A stretch of 57,155 bases of DNA from Streptomyces flaveolus (GCF_000716535.1 NZ_JNWV01000057.1:1-57155); one strand, 5' to 3'; positions 41,074 to 50,687 are shown, counted from the stretch's first letter. Made by a program: numbers and translations. Notes: generated by a model not told the origin, from the sequence alone.

Positions 41074-42186
41074 TCAGCTCCGCAGCGACGAGAGCGCGGC
41101 GGCGACCCGGTCGGACACCTCGGGCGGGGTCGAGGCGTGCGGGGAGAACCTGAGTGAGTCGGCGCGCACCGTCGGAGTGACGCCCTCGGCGTGCAACGCC
41201 TTCGCCACGAGGGACGGTTCGTGGCCGGGCACGGTGAAGGAGAGGATGCCCGCGCGCCGCGCCGGATCGGCGGGGGACAGGACGCGGCCCCCGCACCCCT
41301 GGACGGTCTCGGTGAGTTCGGCGATGCGCGCGGCGATCGCGGCCTCGATCGCCACCACGGTGTGCCGTTCGACGAGGGTCAGCGCGGACGCGAACGCGGC
41401 GGCCGTCACCGGGCTGAGATGGGTGATCGACCACCGTCGCGCGTCCGGGGCCGGCGGGTGCGCCGTCCCGTCGAAGAGTCCGGCGTCCTCGACCCCCGTC
41501 CAGCCGGTGAGGACCGGCTCCAGGCGTTCCAGCGCCCGGTCGGACAGCGTGGCGAAGCCGGTGGCCCAGCCCGCGCGCAGCCATTTCTGGCCGCCCGCCA
41601 CCACTACGTCCGCCGCGTCCCAGGGCATCGCGGCCACGCCGAACGCCTGGATGGCGTCCACGATCAGCAACCGGTCCGGACCGATCGCCTCGCGCAGCGC
41701 CGCGAGGTCGGCGCGGAAGCCGGTACGGAAGTCCACGGCGCTGACGGACAGGGCGACCACGTCATCGGTCAGCGCGGTGCGGACCAGGTCGGGGGTGACA
41801 CCGGCGCCGGGCGCCGGGTCGAGCCGGCGTGGTGCGGCCCGGCCCAGGTGCGCGGCGCGGTGCCAGGGATAGTGGTTGGCCGGGAAGTCGGTGCGCGGCG
41901 TAAGGACCACGCCTTCCCGGATGCCGAGAGCGGCGTGGAACAGGCCGGTGGACGTGTTCGGGAGCAGCACGGTGTGCCGGGCGTCGGTGCCCGCCAGCCG
42001 GGCGGCCGTGTCCCGGGCGGCCTCTTCCGCCCGCATCAGGACGTCCACGGTGGTGTGGTCGGCGCTGGCGGACTCCTCCAGGGCTCGCGCGCTCGCGGCC
42101 ACGGCGTCCCGCGACGGCGGTCCGAAGCGTGCGAAGTCGAGGTACCCGGCGGGCGTGTCGAAGTGGGCGGCGTACGACGTGAGCAC
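41074..42186 (-). CDS. Class V aminotransferase (NifS/isopenicillin-N-epimerase-like)
   Basis: GTG 42186 behind GGAAGGA gives 370 residues. It is a fold-type I PLP enzyme: TVLLPNTSTGLFHAALGIRE (phosphate-binding turn), LLIVDAIQAFGVAAMPWDAA (Asp holding the pyridine N) and the Schiff-base Lys in VVVAGGQKWLRAGWATGF. The family covers cysteine desulfurases, kynureninase-like and epimerase-like enzymes; no scaffold or SUF genes adjoin, so a metabolic amino-acid role is more likely. It is single and divergent from the DJ-1 gene. Confidence 0.85.
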   Translation of the reverse strand: MLTSYAAHFDTPAGYLDFARFGPPSRDAVAASARALEESASADHTTVDVLMRAEEAARDTAARLAGTDARHTVLLPNTSTGLFHAALGIREGVVLTPRTDFPANHYPWHRAAHLGRAAPRRLDPAPGAGVTPDLVRTALTDDVVALSVSAVDFRTGFRADLAALREAIGPDRLLIVDAIQAFGVAAMPWDAADVVVAGGQKWLRAGWATGFATLSDRALERLEPVLTGWTGVEDAGLFDGTAHPPAPDARRWSITHLSPVTAAAFASALTLVERHTVVAIEAAIAARIAELTETVQGCGGRVLSPADPARRAGILSFTVPGHEPSLVAKALHAEGVTPTVRADSLRFSPHASTPPEVSDRVAAALSSLRS

Positions 42187-42409
42187 GGGGCTCGTCCTTC
42201 CGGGCCGGTGCGGGTGCGGGCGTGGTGCAGCGCCACGCACGGTACGCGGCTCACACCGCGCGGAGCTCCCCGGGGTGCCGGTGCCGGTCCGCTGCAGAGC
42301 GCGGCGGCGCGCCTCCCGCCCGCATGCGCCCGGACGGAGCCATACCTAGGCTGAAGAAGTTCGCGTCCTCCTACAGGACATCGATCTCGGACGAAGAGGA
42401 GACGCGCTG

Positions 42410-43105
42410 ATGGCCAGGGTGCTGTTCATCGTGAGCGGGGCGACCTACTGGGTGCTCAAGGACGGGTCACGGTACGCGACCGGCTACTGGGCCGAGGAGT
42501 TCGCGATGCCGTACAAGGCGATCACGGAAGCCGGTCACGAGGTCGTGGTGGCGACGCCGGGGGGTGTGACCCCGAACGTCGACATGATGAGCCTGCGTCC
42601 TTCCATGGCCGGTGGTGAGGACGGGGCGCTGGAGCTGGAGGCGGTCATCCGCTCCGCGGAGGAGCTGCGCCGGCCGCTGAAGCTGTCGGACGTCCGCCTG
42701 GAGGACTACGACGCGGTGTACCTGCCCGGTGGGCACGGTCCGATGTCGGACCTGGCGTACGACGCCGACGCCGGCCGGCTTCTGACGGCGCAGCTCGCCT
42801 CGGGCAGGCCGCTGGCCATCGTCTGCCACGCACCCGCCGCGCTGCTGTCCACCAGGATCCGCGGGGAGTCGCCCTTCAAGGGCTACCGGGTGACGGGCTT
42901 CACCAACGACGAGGAGGAAGCCGTCGGACTGGCCTCCAGGGCGTTGTGGCTGCTGGAGGACGAGCTGAAGGACAAGGTGGGGGTCGAGTACAGCCGCGGC
43001 CCGATGTGGGAGCCGTACATGGTGGAGGACCGCAACCTCATCACCGGGCAGAACCCGCACTCGGCGGCGATACTGGCGGACCGGTTGCTGGAAATCCTGA
43101 AGTGA
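42410..43105 (+). CDS. DJ-1/PfpI family protein (HSP31/glyoxalase III-like)
   Basis: A 231-residue flavodoxin-like protein from ATG 42410 (GAGGAG upstream). The nucleophile elbow is LAIVCHAPAALL with Cys139. The acidic partner Glu is in YWAEEFAMPYKAI near the N terminus, and the YLPGGHGPMSDLAYD loop precedes it, as in HSP31-type chaperone/methylglyoxal-detoxifying proteins. It should act in the cytoplasm on glyoxals or damaged proteins. A short GTCCT...AGGAC hairpin sits 31 bp before the start and may affect mRNA stability. Confidence 0.88.
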   Translation: MARVLFIVSGATYWVLKDGSRYATGYWAEEFAMPYKAITEAGHEVVVATPGGVTPNVDMMSLRPSMAGGEDGALELEAVIRSAEELRRPLKLSDVRLEDYDAVYLPGGHGPMSDLAYDADAGRLLTAQLASGRPLAIVCHAPAALLSTRIRGESPFKGYRVTGFTNDEEEAVGLASRALWLLEDELKDKVGVEYSRGPMWEPYMVEDRNLITGQNPHSAAILADRLLEILK

Positions 43106-43111
43106 GGGCAC

Positions 43112-43540
43112 CTGACCGGGGCGGGCGAACTCGGCGCTCTTGACCGGGACTTCCGACCTCCGGGCAGCCGGGTGCGGGAAGCAGTACCGGGCCGGGTCGC
43201 GCTGCTCGTCCGGCCGGCTCTCGATGCCCTGACGCCCGACATGTGCTCGATCCGGGTCTTCGTCCGCGAGGGCGCCCGGCCCGCTCGGCCCAGGCCGGCC
43301 GGACCCGGCTCGGGCACGAGTTCCACTCGGAGACCTGGAACCTGCTGGCCGACAAGGCGGGCGCGGGGCTTCTGAAGGACAACACGCGGCAGATCGGCGC
43401 GGCTGAGTTCACCGACGCCGACCACGCCCTCGCCAGGGCCCTGCTGTCCGCCGCCCGGTGCCTGGCGGCCGGCGCCATCGGCCTCGTCTCAGACGTGACC
43501 CAAGGGCGTGACCCGGCCGGTGTCCCAGGTCGTGGTCGTG
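43112..43540 (+). pseudogene. Unidentified gene remnant
   Basis: The plus strand carries two protein-like blocks in different frames. One is LTGAGELGALDRDFRPPGSR-VREAVPGRVALLVRPALDAL, up to about 43270; the other is GHEFHSETWNLLADKAGAGL-LKDNTRQIGAAEFTDADHAL from about 43315. They look like parts of one protein separated by a frameshift, but I do not recognise the family and no intact start exists. The rest of the 517-bp gap to the permease stop holds nothing clear. Confidence 0.35.
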
Positions 43541-43622
43541 GAGCGGCTCGGCACCACGGGCGCGCACCTGCCCCTGGTGACCTGACGCCGGCCGTCGGCC
43601 CCGTCATGCGGCCCGGGGTCCG

Positions 43623-44534
43623 CTATCCCTTGAGGCCCGACCGGGAGACCCCCTCGATCACCCAGCGCTGCGCCACGACGTACAGCAGCAGGACCGGCAC
43701 GCTGGCGATGACCGCGCCCGCCATCAGCAGGTCGTAGTGGATGTTGTTGGCGTTCTGGAAGTTGGCGAGTCCGGCGGGCAGGGTGAGCGATTCGGGGCTG
43801 AGCAGCACGTACAGCGGCCACAGGAAGTCGTTCCAGTTGGCGAGGAAGGCGAGCATGCCGAGCGTGGTGAGCGCGGGTTTGGACAGGGGCAGGACCACCT
43901 TGACGAAGATCTGCCACCTGTTGCAGCCGTCGAGTTCGGCGGCCTCCTCCAGTTCGGCCGGCAAGGTGAGGAAGAACTGGCGGAGGAAGAACACCCCGAA
44001 CGCGCTCGCCGCGCCCGGGACGATCACCGCGGGCAGGCTGTCCACCCAGGCCAGCTCGTTGACGATCAGGAAGTTCGGGATGAGCAGCACCATGGGCGGC
44101 ACGAACAGCGTCGCGACGATCGACGTGAAGAACACCCGCCGGCCTGCGAACCGCATCCGCGCCAGCGCGTAGGCGGCGGGGGTGGCGGTGACGAGCACCA
44201 GTGCGGCGTGCGCCGAGGCGGCGAGGACGCTGTTGAGCAGCCACCGTCCGACCGGGCTGTCGGTGGCGCCGAGGACGTGCCGGTAGGCCTGCACCGTGGC
44301 GGGGGAGGGGACCCACTGCGGATCCGTGGACCCGGCGGCCTCACCCGTCTTGAACGAGGTGACCAGCATGTACAGGAGCGGGCTCAGGTACAGCGCGGCC
44401 ACGACGGCCAGAACCAGGTGGAGCAGGGACCGGCGCAGGCGCCGGGCGACGCGGGGCGCCCTCTCCGGGGGCCGCCGCTCGCCGGGGAAGGGGCCGGTGG
44501 CGGGCGGCCGTTGTCGTGTCGTCGTACCGGTCAT
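43623..44534 (-). CDS. Carbohydrate ABC transporter permease (MalG type)
   Basis: A 303-residue membrane protein whose ATG (44534) overlaps the preceding stop (ATGA). After a basic 35-residue tail come six helices; the EAA loop AELEEAAELDGCNRWQIFVK-VVLPLSKPAL contacts the shared ATPase. It partners the permease upstream for import of arabinose-containing oligosaccharides, judged from the GH51 gene in the same operon. Confidence 0.9.
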   Translation of the reverse strand: MTGTTTRQRPPATGPFPGERRPPERAPRVARRLRRSLLHLVLAVVAALYLSPLLYMLVTSFKTGEAAGSTDPQWVPSPATVQAYRHVLGATDSPVGRWLLNSVLAASAHAALVLVTATPAAYALARMRFAGRRVFFTSIVATLFVPPMVLLIPNFLIVNELAWVDSLPAVIVPGAASAFGVFFLRQFFLTLPAELEEAAELDGCNRWQIFVKVVLPLSKPALTTLGMLAFLANWNDFLWPLYVLLSPESLTLPAGLANFQNANNIHYDLLMAGAVIASVPVLLLYVVAQRWVIEGVSRSGLKG

Positions 44535-45496
44535 CGCTCCTCCTGGCGTTCGCGGAAGACGCGGAAGACCACGGCGCTGGCCGCCATGAGAGCCAGGGCC
44601 AGAACGAAGCTCATGGCGGAGGCCGACCCCATCTCGAAGCGTCGCAGACCGGTCTCCGCGATGAGGAAGATGGCGGTCTTGGTCTCGTCCGCGGGCGCGC
44701 CCCCGGTGATGATGTAGGACTGGCCGAACATGTTGGCCGAGGCGAGCAGCGTGGAGTTCACGACGAACAGCGCCACGGGCCGCAGGCCGGGAAGGGTGAC
44801 GTACCGGAACCGCTGCCAGGCGCCCGCCCCGTCGACCCTGGCGGACTCGTAGAGTTCGGCGGGGATGTCCTGCAGTCCGGCGAGGTAGATGACGGAGTTG
44901 AATCCGAGCGTCCACCACACGGTGACCAGGACGAGGGCCCACCAGGCGGCCGGGGTGTCGGTGGTCCACTGGATGTCGTCCGGCAGGCCGATGACACCCA
45001 GATAGTGGTTGACCAGGCCGATGTTGCCGTCGAGCAAGAACCGCCACAGGAGACCGACGACCGCCACGCCGAGGACGTACGGCGCGAAGTAGACGGCCCG
45101 GTAGAGGTTGCGTCCGCGGAACTTCCCGTTCATCAGCAGGGCCGTGAACAGGGGCACGACGAGCAGCAAGGGCGTCGACAGCAGGGTGAAGACGCCGGTC
45201 GCGCGCATGGCCTGCCAGAAGCGGGGGCCGTCCACGCCCTGCGGATCGAACAGCTCCCGGTAGTTGTCCAGTCCCACGAAGGGCTTGGCCGGCAGATTGA
45301 TGTCCCACTCGTGCAGGCTGATCCACAGGCCGTAGCCGATGGGGACGAGCACGAAGGTGAGGAAGAGCACCAGGTACGGTGCCATGAAGACGTAGGGGGT
45401 CCACCACTGGTGGGACCGTGAGCCGGTCCGGACCGCGGCGCGGTCCGGGACTCGCGGTGCACCCGTGGTGGACGGCGGTGTTGTCAGCCGTCGCAC
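44531..45496 (-). CDS. Carbohydrate ABC transporter permease (MalF type)
   Basis: GTG 45496 gives 321 residues with six helices (first: TPYVFMAPYLVLFLTFVLVP) and the EAA motif QDIPAELYESARVDGAGAWQ-RFRYVTLPGL. It pairs with the MalG-type protein downstream and with the binding lipoprotein upstream; the gap to the latter is only 10 bp. Confidence 0.9.
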   Translation of the reverse strand: MRRLTTPPSTTGAPRVPDRAAVRTGSRSHQWWTPYVFMAPYLVLFLTFVLVPIGYGLWISLHEWDINLPAKPFVGLDNYRELFDPQGVDGPRFWQAMRATGVFTLLSTPLLLVVPLFTALLMNGKFRGRNLYRAVYFAPYVLGVAVVGLLWRFLLDGNIGLVNHYLGVIGLPDDIQWTTDTPAAWWALVLVTVWWTLGFNSVIYLAGLQDIPAELYESARVDGAGAWQRFRYVTLPGLRPVALFVVNSTLLASANMFGQSYIITGGAPADETKTAIFLIAETGLRRFEMGSASAMSFVLALALMAASAVVFRVFRERQEER

Positions 45497-45506
45497 CGGG
45501 TCTGCC

Positions 45507-46862
45507 TCACTTCGCGTACTTCCGCTTGTTCTCGGCCAGGATCTTGTTGGCGGTCCGCACGCCGTCGGCCAGGGCGTCGGCCGGCGACTGCCGGCCGAGG
45601 ACGGCCTTCTGGACGGCCAGTTCCAGTGCCTTGCTCTGCACGTCTCCGAGTCCGGGCAGCGCGGGCAGGAAGCGGAAGACGTCGACGTCCCGCGCGAGGG
45701 GCGTCTGCGGCAGCCGGGCCACCTCGGGGCGGGCGCGCACGCTGTTGCGGGCGGGGATCATGCCGGCCTTGGCCCACTCCGTGGACCGCTCGCTCATGTA
45801 GTCGATGAAGAACTTCGCGGCCTGGACCTTGTTCTTGTCCCGCCCGGCCTGGGACGTCAGCACGAAGTTGTGGCCGGCCGTCCACACGGCGGGCGTCGAA
45901 CCGATCGTGGGTACGGCCGAGAGGTCCCACTTGATCTTTCCGGCCGTCGACTTGAGGTCGTTGATCTGCCAGATGCCGTCCCAGGTGAAGCTGACCTTGT
46001 CGTTCTTGAAGGCGTTGTACTGGGAGTCCTGCGCGACCTGGGCGGGGCTGTAGCCCTTGCGGATCTGCTCCACCATCCAGCCCAGGGCCTGTTCGCCGGC
46101 GTCCGAACCCCAGAGCGCCCGCGTGCCCTCCGCGTCGTACAGCTCCCCGCCGAACTGCCACAGCAGGCTCATGAACATCAGGTGCGCGGGCCACTTGTTG
46201 GGCATCCAGAAGGGGTGGGAGACACCCGCGGACCTCAGCTCCGCGAGCGCGTCCTCGTAGCCCGCGCGGTCGCCCGGCGCCTCGCGCAGGCCCGCACGGG
46301 TCAGATGGCGCACGTTCCAGTAGTCGGCGAGGCAGTGCACGTCGAGCGGAACGCTGTAGCGCTTGCCCCCGAAGACGCCGGCCTGCCACACGGCGGGGAT
46401 GAAGTCGGACTCGGTGAGCTTCAGGGCGGACACGACGTCGTCCAGCGGCATGAGCGTGCCGCGTACGGCGAAGGTGGCGATCTGGTCGTTGTGGATGACG
46501 GCGACGTCCGGACCCTTGCCTGCGCTGATGGCGGTCGGCAGGGCGGGGTAGAGGTCCTCCCAGCGCCGGGTGGTGTTCCTGACGGAGATGCGCCCCTCGT
46601 ACTCCTTGTTGAACGCGGCCAGCATCGCCTGCATGTGCGGACCGTCGCCGCCGGTGAAGCCGTTCCAGTACTCCAGCGTGACCTTGGGTCCCTTGTACTC
46701 GCCCCCGCTGAAGGCCGGCGCGTCGGCGGCGTCGCCCTGTCCGGCCCCCACCTTGGTGCCCCCGCCGCACGCGGTGAGGAAGCCGGCGGCCGTCACACCG
46801 GCGGCGGCGCCGAGGAACGCTCTGCGCGGAACCGGCGGGAGGGGTGAAGTAGTGCTGCGCAT
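45507..46862 (-). CDS. Sugar-binding lipoprotein, likely Tat-exported
   Basis: A 451-residue protein from ATG 46862. The signal peptide has a twin-arginine motif PRRAFLGAAAG (residues 12-22) and a lipobox FLTAC, with Cys32 as the lipidation site. The mature protein is a solute-binding protein (VTLEYWNGFTGGDGPHMQAM, SAGKGPDVAVIHNDQIATFA, AAKFFIDYMSERSTEWAKAG). It is anchored outside the membrane and should feed arabino-oligosaccharides to the two permeases. The use of a Tat signal is common for streptomycete sugar lipoproteins. Confidence 0.92.
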   Translation of the reverse strand: MRSTTSPLPPVPRRAFLGAAAGVTAAGFLTACGGGTKVGAGQGDAADAPAFSGGEYKGPKVTLEYWNGFTGGDGPHMQAMLAAFNKEYEGRISVRNTTRRWEDLYPALPTAISAGKGPDVAVIHNDQIATFAVRGTLMPLDDVVSALKLTESDFIPAVWQAGVFGGKRYSVPLDVHCLADYWNVRHLTRAGLREAPGDRAGYEDALAELRSAGVSHPFWMPNKWPAHLMFMSLLWQFGGELYDAEGTRALWGSDAGEQALGWMVEQIRKGYSPAQVAQDSQYNAFKNDKVSFTWDGIWQINDLKSTAGKIKWDLSAVPTIGSTPAVWTAGHNFVLTSQAGRDKNKVQAAKFFIDYMSERSTEWAKAGMIPARNSVRARPEVARLPQTPLARDVDVFRFLPALPGLGDVQSKALELAVQKAVLGRQSPADALADGVRTANKILAENKRKYAK

Positions 46863-46919
46863 GCTGTGCTCCTTGGGATGGGTTCTTCGTCGGCCGGGAC
46901 AGCGGTGCCGTGCCTGGGC

Positions 46920-48425
46920 TCAGGCATCGGTGAGGCGGATCATGGTCCAGCTCACGGGCGGCAGTTCGGCGCCGAGGCCGCGGTCGTCGGTCTTGGTGCC
47001 CGCCACGGCCCTCGGCCGGACACGGTCGGGGGCGGCCTCGGTGTTCGTTGCCGTCGGATCCGGGTCGTGCAGGACCACGTGCTCGGCGACCCGGTGCCGG
47101 GGAAAGGCACGGAGATCCACGGACAGGGCCAGGTCCTCCCGGCGGCTGCGGTTCACCGCGAAGAGGACCACCTCGCCGCTCTCCTCGTCATGCGTGGCCG
47201 TCGCCCACAGGGCGGGGACCGGGCCGTACTTCGCCGTGTCCACGAGCGGGGACTCCGGTTCCACCCGCAGCACGGTCCCGCGGGCGTGGCGCGCGGTGCG
47301 GGCGAAGGGGTGGAAGATGGTCTGTCGCCAGGCGGGACCCTGCGCCCGCGTCATGATCGGCGCGATGACGTTGGCGAGTTGGGCCTGACAGGCCGCCCCC
47401 ACGCGGTCGGCGTGCCGGAGCAGGGTGATCAGGAGGCTGCCCACGACCACCGCGTCGGTCACGTCGTAGACGTCCTCGATCAGCTCGGGAGCCTCCCGCC
47501 ACGGCAGGGAGGACTCACCGCCGAAGCGGCTCTGGTACCAGACGTTCCACTCGTCGAAGGACAGTTTGATCTTCTTGTCGCTGCGGACGCGGGCGCCGAC
47601 GTGGTCGGCGGTGGCCGTGATCGCGGCGATCATGCGGTCCATCTCCTCGCCGCTGGCCAGGAACGAGTCGAGGTCACCTTCCTCGGGCTGGTAGTAGGCG
47701 TGCAGGGAGATGTAGTCCACGAACTCATAGGTGTGTTCGAGGACCGTGGCCTCCCAGGAGGCGAAGGTGTCGATGTGGGCGTTGGAGCTGCCGCAGGCGA
47801 CCAGCTCCAGCCCGGGGTCGAACCGCTTCATCGCGCGGGCCGTCTCCGCCGCCACCCGTCCGTACTCGTGCGCGGTCTTGTGGCCCATCTGCCAGGGGCC
47901 GTCGAGTTCGTTGCCCAGGCACCACATGCGGACGTCGTGCGGGTCGGCCACTCCGTGGGAGCGCCGCAGATCGGACAGGGCGGTCCCCGCGGGATGGTTG
48001 CTGTACTCCAGCAGGTCCAGCGCCTCGCCGACGCCGCGGGTCCCCAGGTTGAGCGCCATCATGGGTTGCACCCCGGCCTTGCCGGCCCAGGCCATGAACT
48101 CGTTGAGGCCGAAGGCGTTGCTCTCCAGGCTGCGCCACGCCAGATCGAGTCGCCGGGGCCGCTCGGACACGGGCCCGACGCCGTCCTCCCAGCGGTGGTT
48201 GGAGACGAAGTTGCCGCCCGGGTAGCGCACGGTGGTGACGCCCAGCTCCCGCACCAGATCGAGGACGTCGGTGCGGAAGCCGTCCTCGTCGGCGGCGGGA
48301 TGCCCGGGCTCGAAGATGCCGGTGTAGACGCATCTGCCCATGTGCTCCACGAAAGAGCCGAACAGCCTGCGGTCGACGGTGCCGGTCGCGAACGCCGGGT
48401 CAAGGGTGAGACGGGCTGTGGCCAT
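46920..48425 (-). CDS. Alpha-L-arabinofuranosidase, GH51
   Basis: A 501-residue cytoplasmic enzyme from ATG 48425. It has the GH51 TIM barrel plus C-terminal beta domain; the catalytic acid/base is Glu173 (CLGNELDGPWQMGHK) and the nucleophile Glu292 (SFDEWNVWYQSR), matching the spacing in characterised enzymes. Other signatures are FGSFVEHMGRCVYTGIFEP and VRYPGGNFVSNHRWEDG. It releases arabinofuranose from imported arabinoxylan or arabinan oligosaccharides. It is first in the operon with the ABC importer and divergent from the LacI gene. Confidence 0.94.
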   Translation of the reverse strand: MATARLTLDPAFATGTVDRRLFGSFVEHMGRCVYTGIFEPGHPAADEDGFRTDVLDLVRELGVTTVRYPGGNFVSNHRWEDGVGPVSERPRRLDLAWRSLESNAFGLNEFMAWAGKAGVQPMMALNLGTRGVGEALDLLEYSNHPAGTALSDLRRSHGVADPHDVRMWCLGNELDGPWQMGHKTAHEYGRVAAETARAMKRFDPGLELVACGSSNAHIDTFASWEATVLEHTYEFVDYISLHAYYQPEEGDLDSFLASGEEMDRMIAAITATADHVGARVRSDKKIKLSFDEWNVWYQSRFGGESSLPWREAPELIEDVYDVTDAVVVGSLLITLLRHADRVGAACQAQLANVIAPIMTRAQGPAWRQTIFHPFARTARHARGTVLRVEPESPLVDTAKYGPVPALWATATHDEESGEVVLFAVNRSRREDLALSVDLRAFPRHRVAEHVVLHDPDPTATNTEAAPDRVRPRAVAGTKTDDRGLGAELPPVSWTMIRLTDA

Positions 48426-48551
48426 ACGGGGGACTCCTCGGTTCTGTCGGACGACTGGCGGGCGCGCCCGTACCGCCGCCGCTTCCGGCCACGGGCCAAG
48501 AGGGCGACGACCACGGACACGACACGTGCCGCCGTCTGTGAGGAGCTACGA

Positions 48552-48565
48552 TTACATCGTTGAAA
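48552..48565. promoter_or_regulatory. LacI-type operator
   Basis: TTACATCGTTGAAA fits a 14-bp palindrome TTnCAnCGnTGnAA with the central CG characteristic of LacI-family sites. It lies between the divergent GH51 and LacI genes. Confidence 0.65.
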
Positions 48566-48716
48566 CAGCGTCGTAAAGTGCTCGGGTCGCATGGATTCGA
48601 AGGGTGGCCCCGGCCGCGGAGGGGAAACGGTTGCCGCCAGGGGCCGGCCGTCTGCGAGTGTGGCCCTCGACGCGCTAGTGCAAGCGCCTTCTCCGGGCGC
48701 AGTGGAAGGTGATCTG

Positions 48717-49736
48717 GTGGGAGCAAGTCTCAAGGACGTCGCGGCCCTGGCCGGAGTCTCGGTGAAGACCGTGTCGAACGTGGTGAACGGCTTCACCTAC
48801 GTCGCGCCGCCGACGCGGGAGAAGGTCGAACGCGCGTTGGCGGAACTGGACTACCGCCCGAACCTGTCCGCCCGCAACCTGCGTCAGGGCCGCACCGGTG
48901 TGATCGCCCTCGCCCTGCCGGAACTCGACGCACCGTACTTCGCGGAGCTGACGCGCTTCGTCATCGACGCGGCGGCCGAGCGAGGCTGGACCGTCATCAT
49001 CGAGCAGACGGACGGTCGGCCGGAGCGGGAACGCCAGGTGCTCGAAGGGATCCGCGCGCAGCGCGTCGACGGCCTGATCTTCAGCCCGATCGCGGTCGGG
49101 CGGGAGGAACTGGCCGACCGCGACGCCGGCACCGCGCTCGTCCTGCTGGGCGAGCGGGTCATCGACGGCCCCACCCACCACGTGGCCATCGACAACCAGT
49201 TGGCGGCGAGGGAGGTGACCGAGCACCTGTTGTCACTCGGCCACACCCGTATCGCCGCCATCGGACGGCAGACGAACCCGAGCGCGAACACCGCCCGCCT
49301 CCGGCTCGCCGGCTACCAGGAGGCCCTGCACTCGGCCGGCCTGCCCTACGACGAGGCGCTCGCCCCGCCGACGGACTCCTACCACCGGTCCGACGGTGCC
49401 GAAGCGATGGCAAGGCTGCTCGCCCTGGACGAGCCTCCGCAGGCGGTCTTCTGCTTCAACGACCTGCTGGCCCTCGGGGCTCAGCGCACCGCACTCGCCC
49501 GTGGCCTGCGCGTACCGCAGGACGTGGCCGTCGCGGGGTTCGACGACATCGAGGACGGACGCTACAGCACCCCCACGCTCACCACCGTCTCCCCCGACAA
49601 GGAGCAGATCGCCCGGGTCGCGGTGGAGATGCTGCAACAACAGATCCACGGTTCGCCGCGCGGCGCCACCCGCCCCGGTCCGCACGAGATGACCGCGGCA
49701 CACAGGCTCCTGGTACGGGAGAGCACGACCGGTTGA
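48717..49736 (+). CDS. LacI family transcriptional regulator
   Basis: GTG 48717, 6 bp after GGAAGGTG, gives 339 residues starting with the LacI HTH (LKDVAALAGVSVKTVSNVVN). The hinge-helix region ELDYRPNLSARNLRQGRTG and periplasmic-binding-like core (ALALPELDAPYFAELTRFVI, VFCFNDLLALGAQRTALARG, VAVAGFDDIEDGRYSTPTLT) follow. An ATG at 48591 would add a low-complexity tail and is less likely. It most likely represses the GH51-transporter operon and itself through the operator at 48552, and is induced by an arabinose-containing sugar. Confidence 0.9.
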   Translation: MGASLKDVAALAGVSVKTVSNVVNGFTYVAPPTREKVERALAELDYRPNLSARNLRQGRTGVIALALPELDAPYFAELTRFVIDAAAERGWTVIIEQTDGRPERERQVLEGIRAQRVDGLIFSPIAVGREELADRDAGTALVLLGERVIDGPTHHVAIDNQLAAREVTEHLLSLGHTRIAAIGRQTNPSANTARLRLAGYQEALHSAGLPYDEALAPPTDSYHRSDGAEAMARLLALDEPPQAVFCFNDLLALGAQRTALARGLRVPQDVAVAGFDDIEDGRYSTPTLTTVSPDKEQIARVAVEMLQQQIHGSPRGATRPGPHEMTAAHRLLVRESTTG

Positions 49737-49785
49737 CACCGGTGGCGGGGTGTCGGTGCCGAGGCGGTCCGACCGCTTCGGTGGC

Positions 49786-49813
49786 GGGGGAGAAGAGGCC
49801 GGGCTTCTCCCCC
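49786..49813. terminator. Two-way terminator hairpin
   Basis: Perfect arms GGGGGAGAAG (49786-49795) and CTTCTCCCCC (49804-49813) with an 8-base loop lie between the convergent LacI and LLM oxidoreductase genes. Confidence 0.75.
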
Positions 49814-49832
49814 GGTAGCGTGCCGCCGTCGC

Positions 49833-50629
49833 TCAGGCCGTCTCCGAGCCGAGGGCGGCCGGTTCCTCGGCGAGCAGTTCCCTGACCCGTGGGGCGACTT
49901 CGCGGCCCAGCAGTTCGATCGTGCGGGCGCGGGCCTGCCGAGGCAGGTGCATGACGTCGTACTTGAGGTCGAAGCGACTCAGCCGCAGCTCGCGGGCCAT
50001 CTTGGCGATCTTGCGGGCGACGGTGTCCGGGGATCCGACGAACAGCGCGCCGTGGTCGATCTCCCTTTCGTAGCGCTCACGTGTGGGTGCGTAGAACCCT
50101 CGCTCCTGCGCCAGCGCGGTCACGACCGGCTGCCAGTACCGCCACCAGGTCTCGACCGCCTCCTCGTCGGTGTCGGCGACGAGTCCCAGGGAGTGCTGGC
50201 CGACCGGCTGCGGGTCTCCTCGAACAGCGCCTCGTAGTCGGCGAGGTCGTAGCCGAACAGGGAGAACGACTCCGTGGCCGACGCACGGCCGAGCACGAGC
50301 TGGGCACGGCCGTTCGACACGGCGTCCAGCGTCGAGAACTCGTGGTAGAGCCGCACGGGATCGTTGGTGCTGAGCACCGTCACGGACGTGCCCAGGCGGA
50401 TGTGTTCGGTCGCGGCGGCCACCGCGGAGAGCAGGACGGGGGTGGCGCTGTCGACGTGACCCGCCCGGTAGTGCTCGCCGATGCTGAACACGTCCAGCCC
50501 CGCGGCCTCGGCGAGCTTGGCCTCCTCGACGAGCAGCCGCACGGTCTCGGCGTCGCCGAGTGTCCGGCCGCCGTCCGAGGCGACCTCTCCGAACGAGTTC
50601 AGACCTACCTCGAAGGCCGGGGCCGTCAT
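49833..50629 (-). pseudogene. LLM-class flavin-dependent oxidoreductase with an internal deletion
   Basis: ATG 50629 (GGGAGGG upstream) encodes a normal luciferase-like first half: FEVGLNSFGEVASDGGRTLG, LDVFSIGEHYRAGHVDSATP, SLFGYDLADYEALFEE. At about 50215 the frame changes and resumes far downstream in the family alignment with QPVGQHSLGLVADTDEEAVE, TWWRYWQPVVTALAQERGFY and continues intact to the stop at 49833. About 65-75 codons of the central barrel are missing and the join is out of frame. The gene is thus inactive, although its promoter region still carries palindromic operators. Confidence 0.75.
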
Positions 50630-50687
50630 GGTGCCCTCCCTGGGCGGCGCGGGCGGTCCGTCATGGGTTGCCGCCGAGACGTGAGTG

